From Streptococcus lactarius (lineage in GTDB: Bacteria; Bacillota; Bacilli; Lactobacillales; Streptococcaceae): a DNA stretch of 36,710 nt. Below the pieces are notes generated by a model. That model did no database searches. It saw nothing but the letters and a program-made list of their open reading frames with translations, and was not told where the DNA came from. The stretch lies in assembly GCF_016642265.1 (NCBI RefSeq), contig NZ_MRXX01000015.1:624-37333 (forward strand). Reading direction: 5' to 3'. Of the stretch, positions 7,848-15,172 are shown piece by piece; the stretch's first letter is position 1, and the number at the start of each line of letters is the position of its first letter. Both the position numbers and the translations under genes were made by a program.

Positions 7848-9164
7848 ATGTTACGTAAAGGTTCCCTGACAGGTTTATTACTGTTTGGTATTTTTTTTGG
7901 TGCTGGAAACTTAATTTTTCCACCAGCTCTAGGAGCATTGTCTGGACATCAATTTTGGCCAGCTATTGCTGGATTTGTCTTATCAGGAGTAGGAATTGCG
8001 ATTATCACCTTGATTATTGGGACGCTCAATCCTAAAGGGTATATCCATGAGATTTCACGAAAAATTGCTCCTTGGTTTGCCATCGTTTATCTGGTAGCCT
8101 TGTATCTGTCTATTGGTCCATTCTTTGCTATTCCAAGAACAGCAACTGTTTCCTACGAAGTTGGGATCGCCCCCTTGTTAGGAAATGCTAATGGAGGACT
8201 TGGACTCTTCATTTTTACCTTGATTTATTTCTGTTTGGCCTATTTGATTGCCTTGTATCCTTCTAAAATCCTAGATAGTATTGGTCGGATTTTAACACCT
8301 GTCTTTGCTATCTTGATCGTTGTACTCGTTGTCCTTGGTGCTCTCAAGTACAGCGGACACTCGCCTCAAGTGGCAGCAGATGCCTACCAAGCATCTGCCT
8401 TTGGGCAAGGTTTCCTTGAAGGGTATAACACCTTGGATGCCCTGGCTTCAGTAGCCTTTAGCGTCATCGCGGTGACTACTCTTAATCAACTTGGTTTCAC
8501 CAGTAAAAAAGAATACATTAAAACGATCTGGATTGTTGGCATTGTTGTAGCCATTGGCTTTAGTGTTTTGTACATCGGCTTGGGTTACCTTGGAAATCAC
8601 TTCCCTATTCCAGCAGAAGTGATGGCTTCCGATGCCAATAAGGGTGTTTATGTCCTCTCAGAAGCAACCAAGGCTATCTTTGGCCCAGTTGCCCAAATCT
8701 TCCTTGCAGGGATGGTGACGGTGACTTGTTTCACAACAACAGCCGGTTTGATCGTTTCAACAGGGGAATTCTTCCATCATACCTTCCCTAAGATTTCTTA
8801 TAGGGTTTATGCGACAGTTTTCACTCTGATTGGGTTTGCGATTGCCAATCTTGGCTTGAGCGCCATTATTGCCTATTCAGTACCTGTCTTGATGATTCTC
8901 TATCCTATTACCATTACCATTGTGTTAATTGTGATTGTGAATAAATTTGTGGCCCTTTCAAAACCAGGGATGCAATTGACGATTTTTTTGGCCAGCTTGG
9001 TATCTGTTGCCAGTGTTCTGGCAAGTACCTTTAAAATTTCTCTATTAGAAAAGGGAATTGCTTTACTGCCTTTTGCAGCTCAATCTCTTCCATGGTTGGT
9101 GCCAGTAGTCATAGGGATTCTTTTATCGTTTATATTACCCAATAAACAAATTGCAGAAGAATAA
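7848..9164 (+). CDS. brnQ: Branched-chain amino acid transport system II carrier protein (LIVCS family)
   Basis: A 438-residue secondary transporter with about twelve hydrophobic segments that takes up leucine, isoleucine and valine with Na+ or H+. The N-terminus GSLTGLLLFGIFFGAGNLIFPPALG is the family signature, followed by IGPFFAIPRTATVSYEVG, another BrnQ hallmark, and FTTTAGLIVSTGEFF in the second half. The start ATG at 7848 has AAGGAG at 7837-7842. It is transcribed alone, between two terminators. It complements ilvD further right, one supplying and the other making branched-chain amino acids. CodY control is inferred from a weak box only. Confidence 0.95.
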   Translation: MLRKGSLTGLLLFGIFFGAGNLIFPPALGALSGHQFWPAIAGFVLSGVGIAIITLIIGTLNPKGYIHEISRKIAPWFAIVYLVALYLSIGPFFAIPRTATVSYEVGIAPLLGNANGGLGLFIFTLIYFCLAYLIALYPSKILDSIGRILTPVFAILIVVLVVLGALKYSGHSPQVAADAYQASAFGQGFLEGYNTLDALASVAFSVIAVTTLNQLGFTSKKEYIKTIWIVGIVVAIGFSVLYIGLGYLGNHFPIPAEVMASDANKGVYVLSEATKAIFGPVAQIFLAGMVTVTCFTTTAGLIVSTGEFFHHTFPKISYRVYATVFTLIGFAIANLGLSAIIAYSVPVLMILYPITITIVLIVIVNKFVALSKPGMQLTIFLASLVSVASVLASTFKISLLEKGIALLPFAAQSLPWLVPVVIGILLSFILPNKQIAEE

Positions 9165-9175
9165 GTCATGATAGA

Positions 9176-9207
9176 AGCTCTAAAGTTTTGTGCCTTAGAG
9201 TTTTTTT
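9176..9207 (+). terminator. brnQ terminator
   Basis: CTCTAA (9178-9183) and TTAGAG (9195-9200) form a short stem followed by seven Ts. Confidence 0.7.
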
Positions 9208-9275
9208 GAAACTAGTATCCAATTCCAAATTTTAGTAAAAAAACGTAGCGGAAATTTTTATTTTAGGTCAGTCAA

Positions 9276-9284
9276 TGCTATACT
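9276..9284 (+). promoter_or_regulatory. Extended -10 for the ccdA operon
   Basis: TGCTATACT, an extended -10 about 30 bases before the ccdA start. No convincing -35 is seen 17 bases upstream (TTTTAT). Confidence 0.5.
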
Positions 9285-9315
9285 AAATGTAGCATATCAA
9301 TATACGGAGTTGCCT

Positions 9316-10023
9316 ATGAATCAACTATTTTTTTCACTGACAGTTTTTCTAGCGGGTATTCTGTCTTTCTTTTCTCCCTGTGTCTTTCCTTTGCTACCGG
9401 TATATATTGGGATCTTGCTAGGAAGTGATCAGGGAAAGGCTATCCGATTGTTCGGAAAAAGATTTCGCTGGCATGGCTTGCTGAAAACCCTTTGTTTTAT
9501 TGCTGGTATTTCTGTTATTTTCCTCCTCATTGGTTTTGGAGCGGGCTTGCTTGGAAAGATTATGTACACCAATTGGTTCCGTTACCTGATGGGAGCCCTT
9601 ATCATTGGACTTGGTCTTCATCAGATGGAAGTTTTTCACTTTCATTTTCTTGAAAAGCAAAAATCAGTAGATTTTGGAGCCAACAAACAGAAGAATGAGT
9701 TGTTTTCAGCATTTCTCCTTGGCCTTGGATTTAGTTTTGGTTGGACTCCTTGTATCGGTCCGGTATTGGGATCAGTTCTTGCTTTAGCAGCATCAGATGG
9801 GCAGGATGCTCTTATGGGAGCTGTTTATCTCTTTGTTTATACATTGGGAATGGCCCTTCCCTTCTTGCTTTTGGCCTTAGCATCTAGTCTGCTCCTACCT
9901 TACTTTAATCGTCTCAAACCCCATTTGTTGTTGCTGAAGAAAATCGGCGGAGCCATCATTATTCTGATGGGAATTCTCTTACTCTTGGGACAATTGAACA
10001 GTTTGTCATCTATCTTTTCATAA
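9316..10023 (+). CDS. ccdA: Cytochrome c biogenesis protein CcdA (thiol-disulfide electron carrier)
   Basis: A 235-residue membrane protein with six transmembrane segments that passes electrons from cytosolic thioredoxin to extracytoplasmic thiol proteins. The two redox cysteines lie in FFSPCVFPLLPVY (Cys22) and FGWTPCIGPVLGS (Cys146), exactly the CcdA pattern. Streptococci do not make c-type cytochromes through this route; in pneumococcus CcdA reduces surface thioredoxin-like lipoproteins (Etrx). The gene directly downstream encodes such a lipoprotein, 20 bases away, so the pair forms one reducing system. The ATG at 9316 has CGGAG six bases upstream; a TTG two codons earlier abuts the SD and is unlikely. 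Absence of msrAB next door resembles the second (CcdA2-Etrx2) pneumococcal locus. Confidence 0.93.
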   Translation: MNQLFFSLTVFLAGILSFFSPCVFPLLPVYIGILLGSDQGKAIRLFGKRFRWHGLLKTLCFIAGISVIFLLIGFGAGLLGKIMYTNWFRYLMGALIIGLGLHQMEVFHFHFLEKQKSVDFGANKQKNELFSAFLLGLGFSFGWTPCIGPVLGSVLALAASDGQDALMGAVYLFVYTLGMALPFLLLALASSLLLPYFNRLKPHLLLLKKIGGAIIILMGILLLLGQLNSLSSIFS

Positions 10024-10043
10024 AATGATCGGAGGTTTAACAC

Positions 10044-10607
10044 ATGATGAAAGGTATTAAATACGCTTGTTTCTCAGTACTTTCTCTGGCTTTGCTGGCA
10101 GCTTGTTCCATGAATCAATCTAGTGAGAGTAGTATGAGCAATCAGCCAACAATGAATACAACAACGAATAAGAATCCTTTAGTGGGAAAAGACGCCAGTG
10201 ACTTTGAGCTAAAGGATATGAAGGGGAATACGGTCAAACTTTCAGACTACAAAGGGAAGAAGGTTTATTTGAAATTTTGGGCAACCTGGTGTGGTCCTTG
10301 CCGGCAAAGTATGCCCGAATTAGAGAAATTGGTCAAGGATACGGATAGAGACTTTGAAATTCTGACCATTATGGCACCAGGACTCCAAGGTGAAAAAACT
10401 GAAGAAGAATTCGTCAAATGGTTTGATCAACAAGATTACAAGTCAGTGCCTGTCTTATACAATCCAGATGGTTCTGCATTTGCAGATTATCAGGTTCGCT
10501 CCATTCCTACAGAAGTCTTTATAGACAGTCATGGGAAAATTGGACATGTACAATTAGGGGCTATTTCAAACGAAGATGCTAAGAAGATTATCAAAGAGTT
10601 AAACTAA
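10044..10607 (+). CDS. Surface thioredoxin-like lipoprotein (TlpA/ResA/Etrx type)
   Basis: A 187-residue lipoprotein. A signal peptide ends in the lipobox LAAC with Cys21 as the lipidated residue, then a Ser/Thr/Asn-rich linker, then a thioredoxin fold of the AhpC/TSA-TlpA group. The active site is WCGPC (Cys83, Cys86) and the cis-proline loop is RSIPTEVFID. It should be anchored on the outer face of the membrane, reduced by CcdA encoded just upstream, and hand electrons to oxidised surface proteins, in streptococci typically methionine sulfoxide reductase. No msr gene is adjacent here, so the client is elsewhere. ATG 10044 has GGAGG eight bases upstream. Ends in a strong hairpin shared with the convergent gene. 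Confidence 0.92.
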   Translation: MMKGIKYACFSVLSLALLAACSMNQSSESSMSNQPTMNTTTNKNPLVGKDASDFELKDMKGNTVKLSDYKGKKVYLKFWATWCGPCRQSMPELEKLVKDTDRDFEILTIMAPGLQGEKTEEEFVKWFDQQDYKSVPVLYNPDGSAFADYQVRSIPTEVFIDSHGKIGHVQLGAISNEDAKKIIKELN

Positions 10608-10637
10608 AAAATGAAGCACGGAGCTTCATTTTTTTTA
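10605..10637. terminator. Bidirectional terminator between convergent redox operons
   Basis: AAAATGAAGC pairs with GCTTCATTTT around a five-base ACGGA loop, flanked by A and T tracts. It serves the lipoprotein gene on the plus strand and the FMN-reductase operon on the minus strand. Confidence 0.85.
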
Positions 10638-10642
10638 GTTTC

Positions 10643-11887
10643 TTAGTTGCTTGCACCCGAAGTTGCATCTGCATCACCGTGGCCTCCGTCACCATGTCCT
10701 CCAGCATCAGAAGCACCAGAAGTTGCATCTGCATCACCGTGACCACCAGCAGGAGCAAATGGTCCGCTACCACCTACAAGGCGTTGCCCGGTTGTTTGAA
10801 GGTACCAGTCTAACCATGGTTTGAAGTTGAAGACAATCTCATTGATACCAGCGTAAGAACCATCTTCATAATACATAGCTTGGTAGTTGTGAGTATTGAT
10901 CACCCCTTCAGGTGAGCCTGGGACAATGGTACGCACATATTCTTGGTTTCCGTTACGGAGGGTACCGATCACCCACTCAACGTTCTTCATACGAGCTGGT
11001 GGAAGGGATCCGTGAACAGTTGACATCCGGCTACCAGATTGAGGTGGAACCCGTTTGGCAAACATGGTATCAGGGTCCTGATGGGCATTGTTGTAGTAAA
11101 GGAATTGGTTATTATCATCGGCATAGGTCAACTCAAATGGCATGGCCTTCAAGAACATGTCGATTTGATTGACAGTCAGGATTCCATGGTCTAGTTTGAC
11201 ATACGTATCGCCAGATACAGCACCGGTAATTTCAGCTACTTTTTCAACCCAATCTGGATCGTCCGGATCGACTTCTGTAACAGTCGTCGCGATTGGTTTT
11301 CCGCAATCCAAATCTTCTGGTTCAATTGGTTTTGGTTTTTTCAATTTCGATACAACCTCTACGTATTTGATAAAGTTATCCAAGCAAGTTTCGAGGAATT
11401 TAACCGTTCCTTCGTTGATGATATTGCCTTGATCATCAAAAGCTTCCTTGGCTTTGCCAAGAAGGAATTCGTTACCCGGAAGGGTGTAGGCATTAACGCC
11501 GGGAGCATCCAAGATCTTACGTAGGTGAACCTGAGCGCGTGATGTTCCTTGATCGTAATAAGAAGCACCGACGATCATAACAGGTTTGTTTTCAAATGGA
11601 TGCACCTCGAAAGATAGCCATTCAAGAACAGATTTAAGAGCTGCAGAGATCGTATGGTTGTGCTCTGGCGTAGCGATAATCACCCCGTCTGCACGGGTAA
11701 TTTTATTGTTCAAGAGGCGCAACTGGAAACTTTCGTCCCATTTTTCATCTTGGTTAAACATTGGTACTTCGTCAATTTCTAGCAATTCCAATTCAAATTT
11801 GATTTTAAATTGGCGACGAATGAATTCCAAGAGTTTTCGGTTATATGATTGATCGTAGTTTGATCCTACAAGTCCAACAAATTTCAT
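10643..11887 (-). CDS. NAD(P)H-dependent FMN reductase with PAS-like domain and repeated candidate flavinylation tail
   Basis: A 414-residue protein of three parts. Residues 1-185 are a flavodoxin-like FMN reductase domain (GSNYDQSYNRKLLE phosphate loop, TPEHNHTISAALKSVLEWLS). Residues 232-365 resemble the PAS-like domain found in DUF438 proteins (LDHGILTVNQIDMFLKAMPFE, then YADDNNQFLYYNN, MSTVHGSLPP). Residues 381-413 hold two copies of GGHGDADATSGAS spaced 20 residues apart. DATSGAS (387-393 and 407-413) fits the D-x-x-S-G-A-T/S pattern modified by ApbE flavin transferases, and apbE is the first gene of this operon. No signal peptide, so cytosolic. Third gene, 18 bases after a paralogous reductase that lacks the extra domains; SD AGGAGA. 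Domain calls are from motifs; flavinylation is inference. Confidence 0.85.
   Translation of the reverse strand: MKFVGLVGSNYDQSYNRKLLEFIRRQFKIKFELELLEIDEVPMFNQDEKWDESFQLRLLNNKITRADGVIIATPEHNHTISAALKSVLEWLSFEVHPFENKPVMIVGASYYDQGTSRAQVHLRKILDAPGVNAYTLPGNEFLLGKAKEAFDDQGNIINEGTVKFLETCLDNFIKYVEVVSKLKKPKPIEPEDLDCGKPIATTVTEVDPDDPDWVEKVAEITGAVSGDTYVKLDHGILTVNQIDMFLKAMPFELTYADDNNQFLYYNNAHQDPDTMFAKRVPPQSGSRMSTVHGSLPPARMKNVEWVIGTLRNGNQEYVRTIVPGSPEGVINTHNYQAMYYEDGSYAGINEIVFNFKPWLDWYLQTTGQRLVGGSGPFAPAGGHGDADATSGASDAGGHGDGGHGDADATSGASN
10649..10745 (-). repeat. Two-copy 60-bp tandem repeat encoding the reductase tail
   Basis: The segments 10649-10685 and 10709-10745 are nearly identical (differences at a few third positions) and lie exactly 60 bases, or 20 codons, apart in frame. 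Each encodes GGHGDADATSGAS. The period is long enough to allow gain or loss of whole units by slippage or recombination. Confidence 0.85.
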
Positions 11888-11905
11888 CCTTTTTTGTCTC
11901 CTATC

Positions 11906-12511
11906 TTACAAGTTTTCCCAGTCAAATTCTTCGGCATCCTTGCGAAGTAACTCTTGAGCATTGCGCAATTTTTCAGTAATCTTCACAAATACGCGGAAAT
12001 CATCGAAGATGGCATCCAATTTTTGAATCACATCCAAATCGACCAAGTCACCATTTTTGTCGAAGGCTTGCAAGGAGTGAGAGAGCAAGAATTCGTCTGG
12101 TAAAACGTTTGCCTTAATTTCAGGTGCGTTTAAGATTTGGCGCAATTGAAGTTGGGCGCGAGAAGAACCTAAGGTCCCGTAGGAAGCGCCGGTGATCATA
12201 ACAGGTTTGTTTAACAATGGGTAAACCCCGTAAGAGAGCCAAGCCAGTGCACTCATTAAGACAGCTGGAATGGAGTGGTCGTATTCGGGAGTTCCTATGA
12301 TGACACCATCTGCAGCCTCAATTTTAGCAACAATGTCCAAAACAGCTTCAGGCACTTGTTTGTCGGCTGGTTTGTTAAAGACTGGGATGTCTTTGATTTC
12401 GACCAATTCGATCTCAGCCTTGTCTGCAAAATGTTTTTGCATGTATTCGAGTAGTTGACGGTTTGTAGAACGCTTGGAGTTAGTCCCCACAATCGCAATG
12501 AGTTTTATCAT
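11906..12511 (-). CDS. NAD(P)H-dependent FMN reductase
   Basis: A 201-residue flavodoxin-fold reductase. GTNSKRSTNRQLLEYM near the N-terminus binds the flavin phosphate, and GTPEYDHSIPAVLMSALAWLSYG is the conserved isoalloxazine-contacting segment of this family. It uses NAD(P)H to reduce FMN or a small acceptor such as a quinone or azo compound. It aligns along its whole length with the N-terminal domain of the downstream 414-residue protein, so the two are paralogues that probably arose by tandem duplication, the other having gained a PAS-like domain and tail. Middle gene of the apbE operon; SD AAAGGAA five bases before ATG. It may form a heteromer with its paralogue, but that is a guess. 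Confidence 0.9.
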   Translation of the reverse strand: MIKLIAIVGTNSKRSTNRQLLEYMQKHFADKAEIELVEIKDIPVFNKPADKQVPEAVLDIVAKIEAADGVIIGTPEYDHSIPAVLMSALAWLSYGVYPLLNKPVMITGASYGTLGSSRAQLQLRQILNAPEIKANVLPDEFLLSHSLQAFDKNGDLVDLDVIQKLDAIFDDFRVFVKITEKLRNAQELLRKDAEEFDWENL

Positions 12512-12534
12512 GGAAATTCCTTTCTGATAGCAAG

Positions 12535-13458
12535 TTATAGATATGATGGAAGCCCACTCGTGTAGGCGATTTTACCTGATTGCGATACCAAAATAGCATC
12601 GATTCCAGGAAGTGATTCAACAATGTTGAGAATGGAAGCAGGCGCTTCTCCGAACAGCCGAGTCGTCCAAATTTCTCCGTCGACCGATCGATCAGAGAGG
12701 ATGGTAATGCTGGCTAAGTCTGTTTCAACTGGATAGCCCGTCGTGCTATCAAAGATATGATGAAACGACTGACCATCGACTTCTAAATGACGCTCATAAA
12801 TGCCAGAAGTGACCACTGACTTATCTTTGACCGAAAGGACCAAGAGGTGTTGGCCACGTTTTTCGACTGGATTTTGAATGCCAATCCGCCAGGGCTGGTG
12901 CTTGAGGGGGTGTTGACCGACTGTAAGGATATTGCCTCCTAGATCGATCAAGGCATCCTCAACTCCTTGGCTTTTAAGGAATGTAGCAATTAAATCTGCG
13001 CTATAGCCCTTAGCAAGAGCACCAAGGTCAATTTTCATTCCCGGACGCTTAAGAAAAACCGACTGGTTTTCTGTATCCAGTTGGATTTGCTTGGGATCGA
13101 TCTTGCTTAAGGCTTGGTCGATCTCCTCTTGGGAAGGCCGTTTGGCATCTGAAAAACCAATCCGCCAAGTTTGCACCAAAGGCCCAATCGCAATGTTTAA
13201 GTGGCTGTTTGTAGCCTGACTATGCTGGGTCCCTAGGGCAATGAGTTCGAACAAGTCTGGGTGGACCGAAACAGGGGCTATCCCTGCTTGGTGGTTGACC
13301 TCCATGAGTTCAGAAGTCGCATCATTTGCACTAAAACGGTGTTCGTATAAGCGAAGCTGTTCAAAGCATTGGGCTAGGATTTGCTCCGCCTGTGGGTGAA
13401 AGATCGAAACGGTGATGGTGGTCCCCATCAAACGTTCGGATCGACTGCTTAGTTCCAC
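12535..13458 (-). CDS. apbE: FAD:protein FMN transferase (ApbE), cytosolic form
   Basis: An enzyme of about 307 residues that transfers FMN from FAD to a threonine or serine of a target protein using Mg2+. Conserved stretches are RLMGTTITV, the FSANDATSELMEVN start region, KIDLGALAKGYSADLIA, DALIDLGGNI, HHIFDSTTGYPVE and VDGEIWTTRLFG. There is no signal peptide or lipobox, unlike ApbE proteins acting outside the membrane, so its target should be cytosolic; the tailed FMN reductase in the same operon is the obvious candidate. Start: GTG at 13458 is preceded by GGAAAGGAT at about ten bases and is my choice; GTG at 13485 would give nine more residues with almost no leader and no SD. First gene of the operon, divergent from nox. 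Confidence 0.92.
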   Translation of the reverse strand: MELSSRSERLMGTTITVSIFHPQAEQILAQCFEQLRLYEHRFSANDATSELMEVNHQAGIAPVSVHPDLFELIALGTQHSQATNSHLNIAIGPLVQTWRIGFSDAKRPSQEEIDQALSKIDPKQIQLDTENQSVFLKRPGMKIDLGALAKGYSADLIATFLKSQGVEDALIDLGGNILTVGQHPLKHQPWRIGIQNPVEKRGQHLLVLSVKDKSVVTSGIYERHLEVDGQSFHHIFDSTTGYPVETDLASITILSDRSVDGEIWTTRLFGEAPASILNIVESLPGIDAILVSQSGKIAYTSGLPSYL

Positions 13459-13493
13459 TAAAAATCTATCCTTTCCAATTTTCACTTACTTAC

Positions 13494-13522
13494 AGTATAT
13501 CAGAAAGATACCGTTTTCACAA
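13494..13522 (-). promoter_or_regulatory. apbE promoter with cre-like site
   Basis: On the minus strand TTGTGA (13517-13522), 17 bases, extended -10 TGATATACT (hexamer 13494-13499). GTGAAAACGGTATCT (13506-13520, minus strand) matches the cre consensus WTGNAANCGNWNNCW with one mismatch and covers part of the -35, predicting CcpA repression. Confidence 0.6.
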
Positions 13523-13616
13523 TCCTTTCAAGCAAATTATTTGACAATTATTGAAGGATGTGAATGCTCTTTTTCAGAAAGCTTGAAAAAAAGATCACAA
13601 ATTTTGAGCAAAAAGA

Positions 13617-13646
13617 TTGTAAACGATACCATTATTATGATATACT
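13617..13646 (+). promoter_or_regulatory. nox promoter with perfect-consensus cre site
   Basis: TTGTAA (13617-13622), 18 bases and extended -10 TGATATACT (hexamer 13641-13646). TTGTAAACGATACCA (13617-13631) satisfies every position of WTGNAANCGNWNNCW and contains the whole -35. The same -10 sequence and the same cre placement recur in the divergent apbE promoter. Confidence 0.7.
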
Positions 13647-13682
13647 CAAGAGGTAAATTAAATTAAAGGTAGGATTTATTCT

Positions 13683-15059
13683 ATGAGTAAAATCGTTGTT
13701 GTAGGGGCGAACCATGCCGGAACAGCTTGTATCAACACTATGTTAGATAATTTTGGAAATGAAAATGAAATTGTAGTTTTTGACCAAAACTCTAACATTT
13801 CATTCCTTGGTTGTGGGATGGCACTTTGGATCGGTGAACAAATCGATGGTCCTGAAGGTCTTTTCTACTCTGACAAGGAAAAATTGGAAGCAAAAGGTGC
13901 AAAAGTTTACATGAATTCACCTGTTCTTTCAATTGATTATGACAACAAAGTGGTGACAGCAGAAGTTGACGGTAAAGAACACAAAGAAAGCTATGAAAAA
14001 TTGATCTTTGCGACTGGCTCTACACCGATCATTCCTCCGATCAAAGGAGTAGAAATCGTTCCTGGTAACCGCGAGTTCAAAGCAACTCTTGAAAATCTTC
14101 AATTTGTTAAATTGTACCAAAACGCTGAAGAAGTCATCGAAAAATTGAAAGATAACAGCAAACACTTGAACCGCATCGCCGTAGTTGGTGGTGGTTACAT
14201 CGGTGTTGAGCTTGCTGAAGCTTTCGAACGTCTTGGTAAAGACGTTGTCTTGGTGGATATCGTGGATACTGTCTTGAACGGTTACTACGATAAAGACTTC
14301 ACAGACATCATGGCTAAGAACTTGGAAGACCACAACATCCGTTTGGCACTTGGACAAACTGTTCAAGCAGTTGAAGGAGATGGTAAGGTAGAACGTCTTG
14401 TAACCGATAAAGAAACTTTCGATGTAGACATGGTCATCTTGGCTGTTGGTTTCCGTCCAAATACAGCTCTTGCGGATGGTAAGATTGAACTCTTCCGCAA
14501 CGGTGCCTTCCTTGTTGATAAGAAACAAGAAACGTCACTTCCAGGTGTCTATGCAGTTGGTGACTGTGCAACCATCTACGACAATGCGCGCGGGGAAATG
14601 AGCTACATCGCACTTGCATCTAATGCGGTTCGTTCAGGTATTGTTGGTGCCTACAATGCGACTGGTCATGAATTGGAAGGAATCGGTGTTCAAGGTTCTA
14701 ACGGGATCTCTATCTACGGCCTTCACATGGTTTCAACTGGTTTGACACTTGAAAAAGCAAAAGCTGCCGGCTTTAATGCCACTGAAACAGGCTTCAACGA
14801 CCTTCAAAAACCAGAATTTATCAAACACGATAACTATGAAGTGGGCATCAAGATTGTTTATGACAAAGACACTCGTCAAATCCTTGGAGCTCAAATGGTA
14901 TCACGTGATAGCGCCATCTCAATGGCCATCCACATGTTCTCACTTGCAATTCAAGAACACGTGACGATTGATAAATTGGCTTTGACGGACTTGTTCTTCT
15001 TGCCACACTTCAACAAACCATATAACTACATCACTATGGCAGCTTTATCTGCTGAATAA
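13683..15059 (+). CDS. nox: NADH oxidase, water-forming
   Basis: A 458-residue flavoprotein that reduces O2 to water with two NADH, regenerating NAD+ and removing oxygen. The FAD-binding [11 protein letters not shown] (5-15) with active-site-facing His11, the redox-active Cys44 in [12 protein letters not shown], and a second dinucleotide fold [15 protein letters not shown] identify the Nox/CoA-disulfide-reductase family; [11 protein letters not shown] near residue 290 contacts FAD. Cys44 in this context supports the four-electron (H2O) type rather than the peroxide-forming type. Length matches pneumococcal Nox. The SD is AGGATT-like (GTAGGATTTATTCT) and moderate. It is monocistronic, divergent from apbE across 200 bases with mirrored promoters, and ends in a strong hairpin. 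Confidence 0.96.
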   Translation: MSKIVVVGANHAGTACINTMLDNFGNENEIVVFDQNSNISFLGCGMALWIGEQIDGPEGLFYSDKEKLEAKGAKVYMNSPVLSIDYDNKVVTAEVDGKEHKESYEKLIFATGSTPIIPPIKGVEIVPGNREFKATLENLQFVKLYQNAEEVIEKLKDNSKHLNRIAVVGGGYIGVELAEAFERLGKDVVLVDIVDTVLNGYYDKDFTDIMAKNLEDHNIRLALGQTVQAVEGDGKVERLVTDKETFDVDMVILAVGFRPNTALADGKIELFRNGAFLVDKKQETSLPGVYAVGDCATIYDNARGEMSYIALASNAVRSGIVGAYNATGHELEGIGVQGSNGISIYGLHMVSTGLTLEKAKAAGFNATETGFNDLQKPEFIKHDNYEVGIKIVYDKDTRQILGAQMVSRDSAISMAIHMFSLAIQEHVTIDKLALTDLFFLPHFNKPYNYITMAALSAE

Positions 15060-15068
15060 TGACGAAAG

Positions 15069-15100
15069 AACAAAACTAGCAAGGCTGGTTTTGTTTTTTT
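15069..15100 (+). terminator. nox terminator
   Basis: AACAAAACTAGC (15069-15080) pairs with GCTGGTTTTGTT (15084-15095) around AAG, followed by a run of Ts. Confidence 0.85.
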
Positions 15101-15136
15101 ATCCCCTCGCATGTATTCAGAGCTTGTAAAATAGGG

Positions 15137-15142
15137 TATAAT
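15137..15142 (+). promoter_or_regulatory. -10 box of the CLC gene
   Basis: Perfect TATAAT, 30 bases before the start codon. TATTCA 17 bases upstream is a poor -35. Confidence 0.5.
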
Positions 15143-15172
15143 AATAGGAGAATCCATTGAAGGAGTTTAGGA

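Noticed and set aside
7723..7938. 71-codon minus-strand frame at the brnQ start
   Set aside because: Overlaps the brnQ promoter, SD and signature N-terminus; no SD of its own.
13501..13531. Rex-type (NADH-sensing) operator near nox/apbE, from the half-site TTGTGAAA
   Set aside because: Only one half-site is present; the expected inverted partner TTCACAA is missing at the right spacing, and the same bases are better explained as -35 plus cre.
13929..14528. 199-codon minus-strand open frame inside nox
   Set aside because: Exact antisense of conserved Nox coding sequence; composition (Phe/Val-rich) is that expected of a mirror frame.
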